Source: Symbiodinium natans (lineage: Eukaryota > Sar > Dinophyceae > Suessiales > Symbiodiniaceae). From it: a stretch of DNA of 64,000 bases. Under the pieces are notes generated by a model. It had not been told where the DNA came from. It saw only the letters and a list, made by a program, of their open reading frames with translations, and made no database searches. A program made the translations under genes and the position numbers. Numbering within the stretch: the stretch's first letter is position 1; every line of letters begins with the position of its first letter. Positions 62,862 to 64,000 of the stretch are shown here, in pieces. The stretch spans positions 1-64,000 of the forward strand of contig CAJNDS010000203.1 of NCBI GenBank assembly GCA_905221605.1, read 5' to 3'.

Positions 62862-64000
62862 TTAAATTGAATATCGGACGTTCTCCGCCTCAGCTGGGCC
62901 ATGGGACTCGTCAACATCTTCACCGACCTCGGCATCACTTCGGCTTACACCAGGCTGCTGTGATAGGGTCTTGAAGATGGATCGCTTGGCACCCGGCTGG
63001 GAGAGCCTGAATGGCATCCTTCGCAGACTGCTCATGGTTGGGGTTTGTTGGCTCGTTCGCGAAACGTCAAGTCTCAAGTCTGGGGACTTGAGGGCACTGA
63101 CAATTATGTCTGCAACTCCCAAACAAGTTGAATGCGGGTCCTCTTCGACTGCATCAGAGACTTCAATGGCTTCGGCGTCGCTCCGACACTCCTCCCCCAC
63201 TTCCTCCTTCTCCTCTGCCTCCAAATGCTCGCCATCGCCCTCGTCCTCACGAGCCTCAACCCCCTCCCCAGCTTCAGCATCCTCGGCCTCATGAAGCGGG
63301 ATCTGACTGTCATCCTTCAAAGCACCCGACCCGGACTGATCGGCCTCGGCCGCATCATCGGCGGCTTCATCTTCGGCTTCAGGGACATGCTCTCCAGCGT
63401 CACCGTCGACACCGGCAGCCTCTCCAGCATCGACCGCCTTGCTCTGCTTCGCACTGCCTGGAGTGTCGCCCTCTGGGTCGGCATCCTCGGCCTCATGAAG
63501 CGACCCGGACTGATCGGCCGCATCATCGGCGGCTTCATCTTCGGCTTCAGGGACATGCTCTGCAGCATCACCGTCGACACAGGCAGCGTCTCCAGCATCG
63601 GCTGCCTCGTCGACCGCCTTGCCCTGCTTCGCATCGCCTGGAGTGTCGCCCTCTGGGTCAGCATCCTCGGCCTCATGAAGCGGGATCTGACTGTGATCCT
63701 GCAAAGCACCCGACTCGGACTGATCGGCCCCGGCCGCATCATCGGCGGCTTCATCTTTGGCTTCAGGGACATGCTCTCCAGCATCACCGTCGACACAGGC
63801 AGCCTCCCCAGCATCGGCTGCCTCGTCGACCGCCTTGCCCTGCTTCGCACCGCCTGGAGTGTCGCCCTCTGGGTCAGCATCCTCGGCCTCACGAAGCAGG
63901 ATCTGACTGTCATCCTGCAAAGCACCCGACCCGGACTGATCGGCCTCGGCCGCATCATCGGCTTCATCTTCGGCTTCAGGGACATGCTCAACAGCATCGC
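62862..64000 (-). CDS. Acidic-repeat protein A16 fused to E-F-G, 5' end outside window
   Basis: At least three and a half repeat units are seen (one lacks GALKDDSQIP), then module E, then F in the same frame (PTMSSLRRMPFRLSQPGAKR, SIFKTLSQ). This is joined directly to the end of G (PGVSRSDAEVGEDVDESHGP, AENVRYSI). Compared with the 60-kb copy about 310 bp are missing between F and the end of G, and the frame is preserved. The head and leader lie beyond 64000. The stop is at 62862; GATATT in the last codons is a possible GA donor. Confidence 0.6.
   Translation of the reverse strand, partial: DAVEHVPEAEDEADDAAEADQSGSGALQDDSQILLREAEDADPEGDTPGGAKQGKAVDEAADAGEAACVDGDAGEHVPEAKDEAADDAAGADQSESGALQDHSQIPLHEAEDADPEGDTPGDAKQGKAVDEAADAGDAACVDGDAAEHVPEAEDEAADDAADQSGSLHEAEDADPEGDTPGSAKQSKAVDAGEAAGVDGDAGEHVPEAEDEAADDAAEADQSGSGALKDDSQIPLHEAEDAEAGEGVEAREDEGDGEHLEAEEKEEVGEECRSDAEAIEVSDAVEEDPHSTCLGVADIIVSALKSPDLRLDVSRTSQQTPTMSSLRRMPFRLSQPGAKRSIFKTLSQQPGVSRSDAEVGEDVDESHGPAEAENVRYSI

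Overview
This window looks like nuclear DNA of a GC-rich alga, most probably a dinoflagellate or a related alveolate (inference, about 0.55). The reasons are: all credible long coding stretches lie on the minus strand in tandem, without operon structure; there are many interstitial CCCTAAA/TTTAGGG telomere-type repeats; exon ends carry GT, GC and probably GA donors at the same position in different paralogues; and there are long CA/GT, TA and G-run microsatellites. I recognise no housekeeping gene, rRNA, tRNA or spliced-leader gene.

Layout. 1-790 is a CA-rich minisatellite. 2047-4980 and 35350-38225 are a segmental duplication carrying family C (C1, C2). Upstream on the minus strand each copy continues into a different coding-repeat gene: B1 (4914-6310, Ala/Glu/Lys helix repeats) or B2 (38115-40820, fourteen 54-residue Pro/Gly/Thr repeats). 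B1 and B2 share the same C-terminal module. A divergent third C copy lies at 34450-35325, and a fourth relative (C4) at 10131-10511. 8820-9981 holds a cassette of short exons (D, G, F, E), found again at 59.5-60.5 kb and in reduced form at 62.5-63.2 kb.

Most of the rest is a family of acidic-repeat genes, here called A1-A16 (11.7-33.9 kb and 44-64 kb). They are built from 72- or 61-residue Asp/Glu/Ala units behind an Asp/Glu/Ser/Tyr-rich head. The common gene layout in the minus direction is a start exon X1, short exons Y and X, a long exon in which a Y module runs in frame into the acidic repeats, a GTGAGT-type donor, and a 50-nt exon Z. X and Y are themselves related acidic modules of about 22-33 residues. 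They also stand in front of B1 and B2 and form the C-terminus of both, so the window is a mosaic of shuffled short exons around expandable coding minisatellites.

The most unusual points are: a G tract of 6-15 nt near the end of the acidic exons whose length sets the C-terminal reading frame; a 9.5-kb run (43.9-53.4 kb) of five acidic units with one start exon and one terminal exon, joined at a GTGACGTCAC palindrome; perfect splice donors created inside some acidic exons; and two families of short inverted-repeat elements. Protein functions are unknown, and exon borders are inferred from paralogue comparison.
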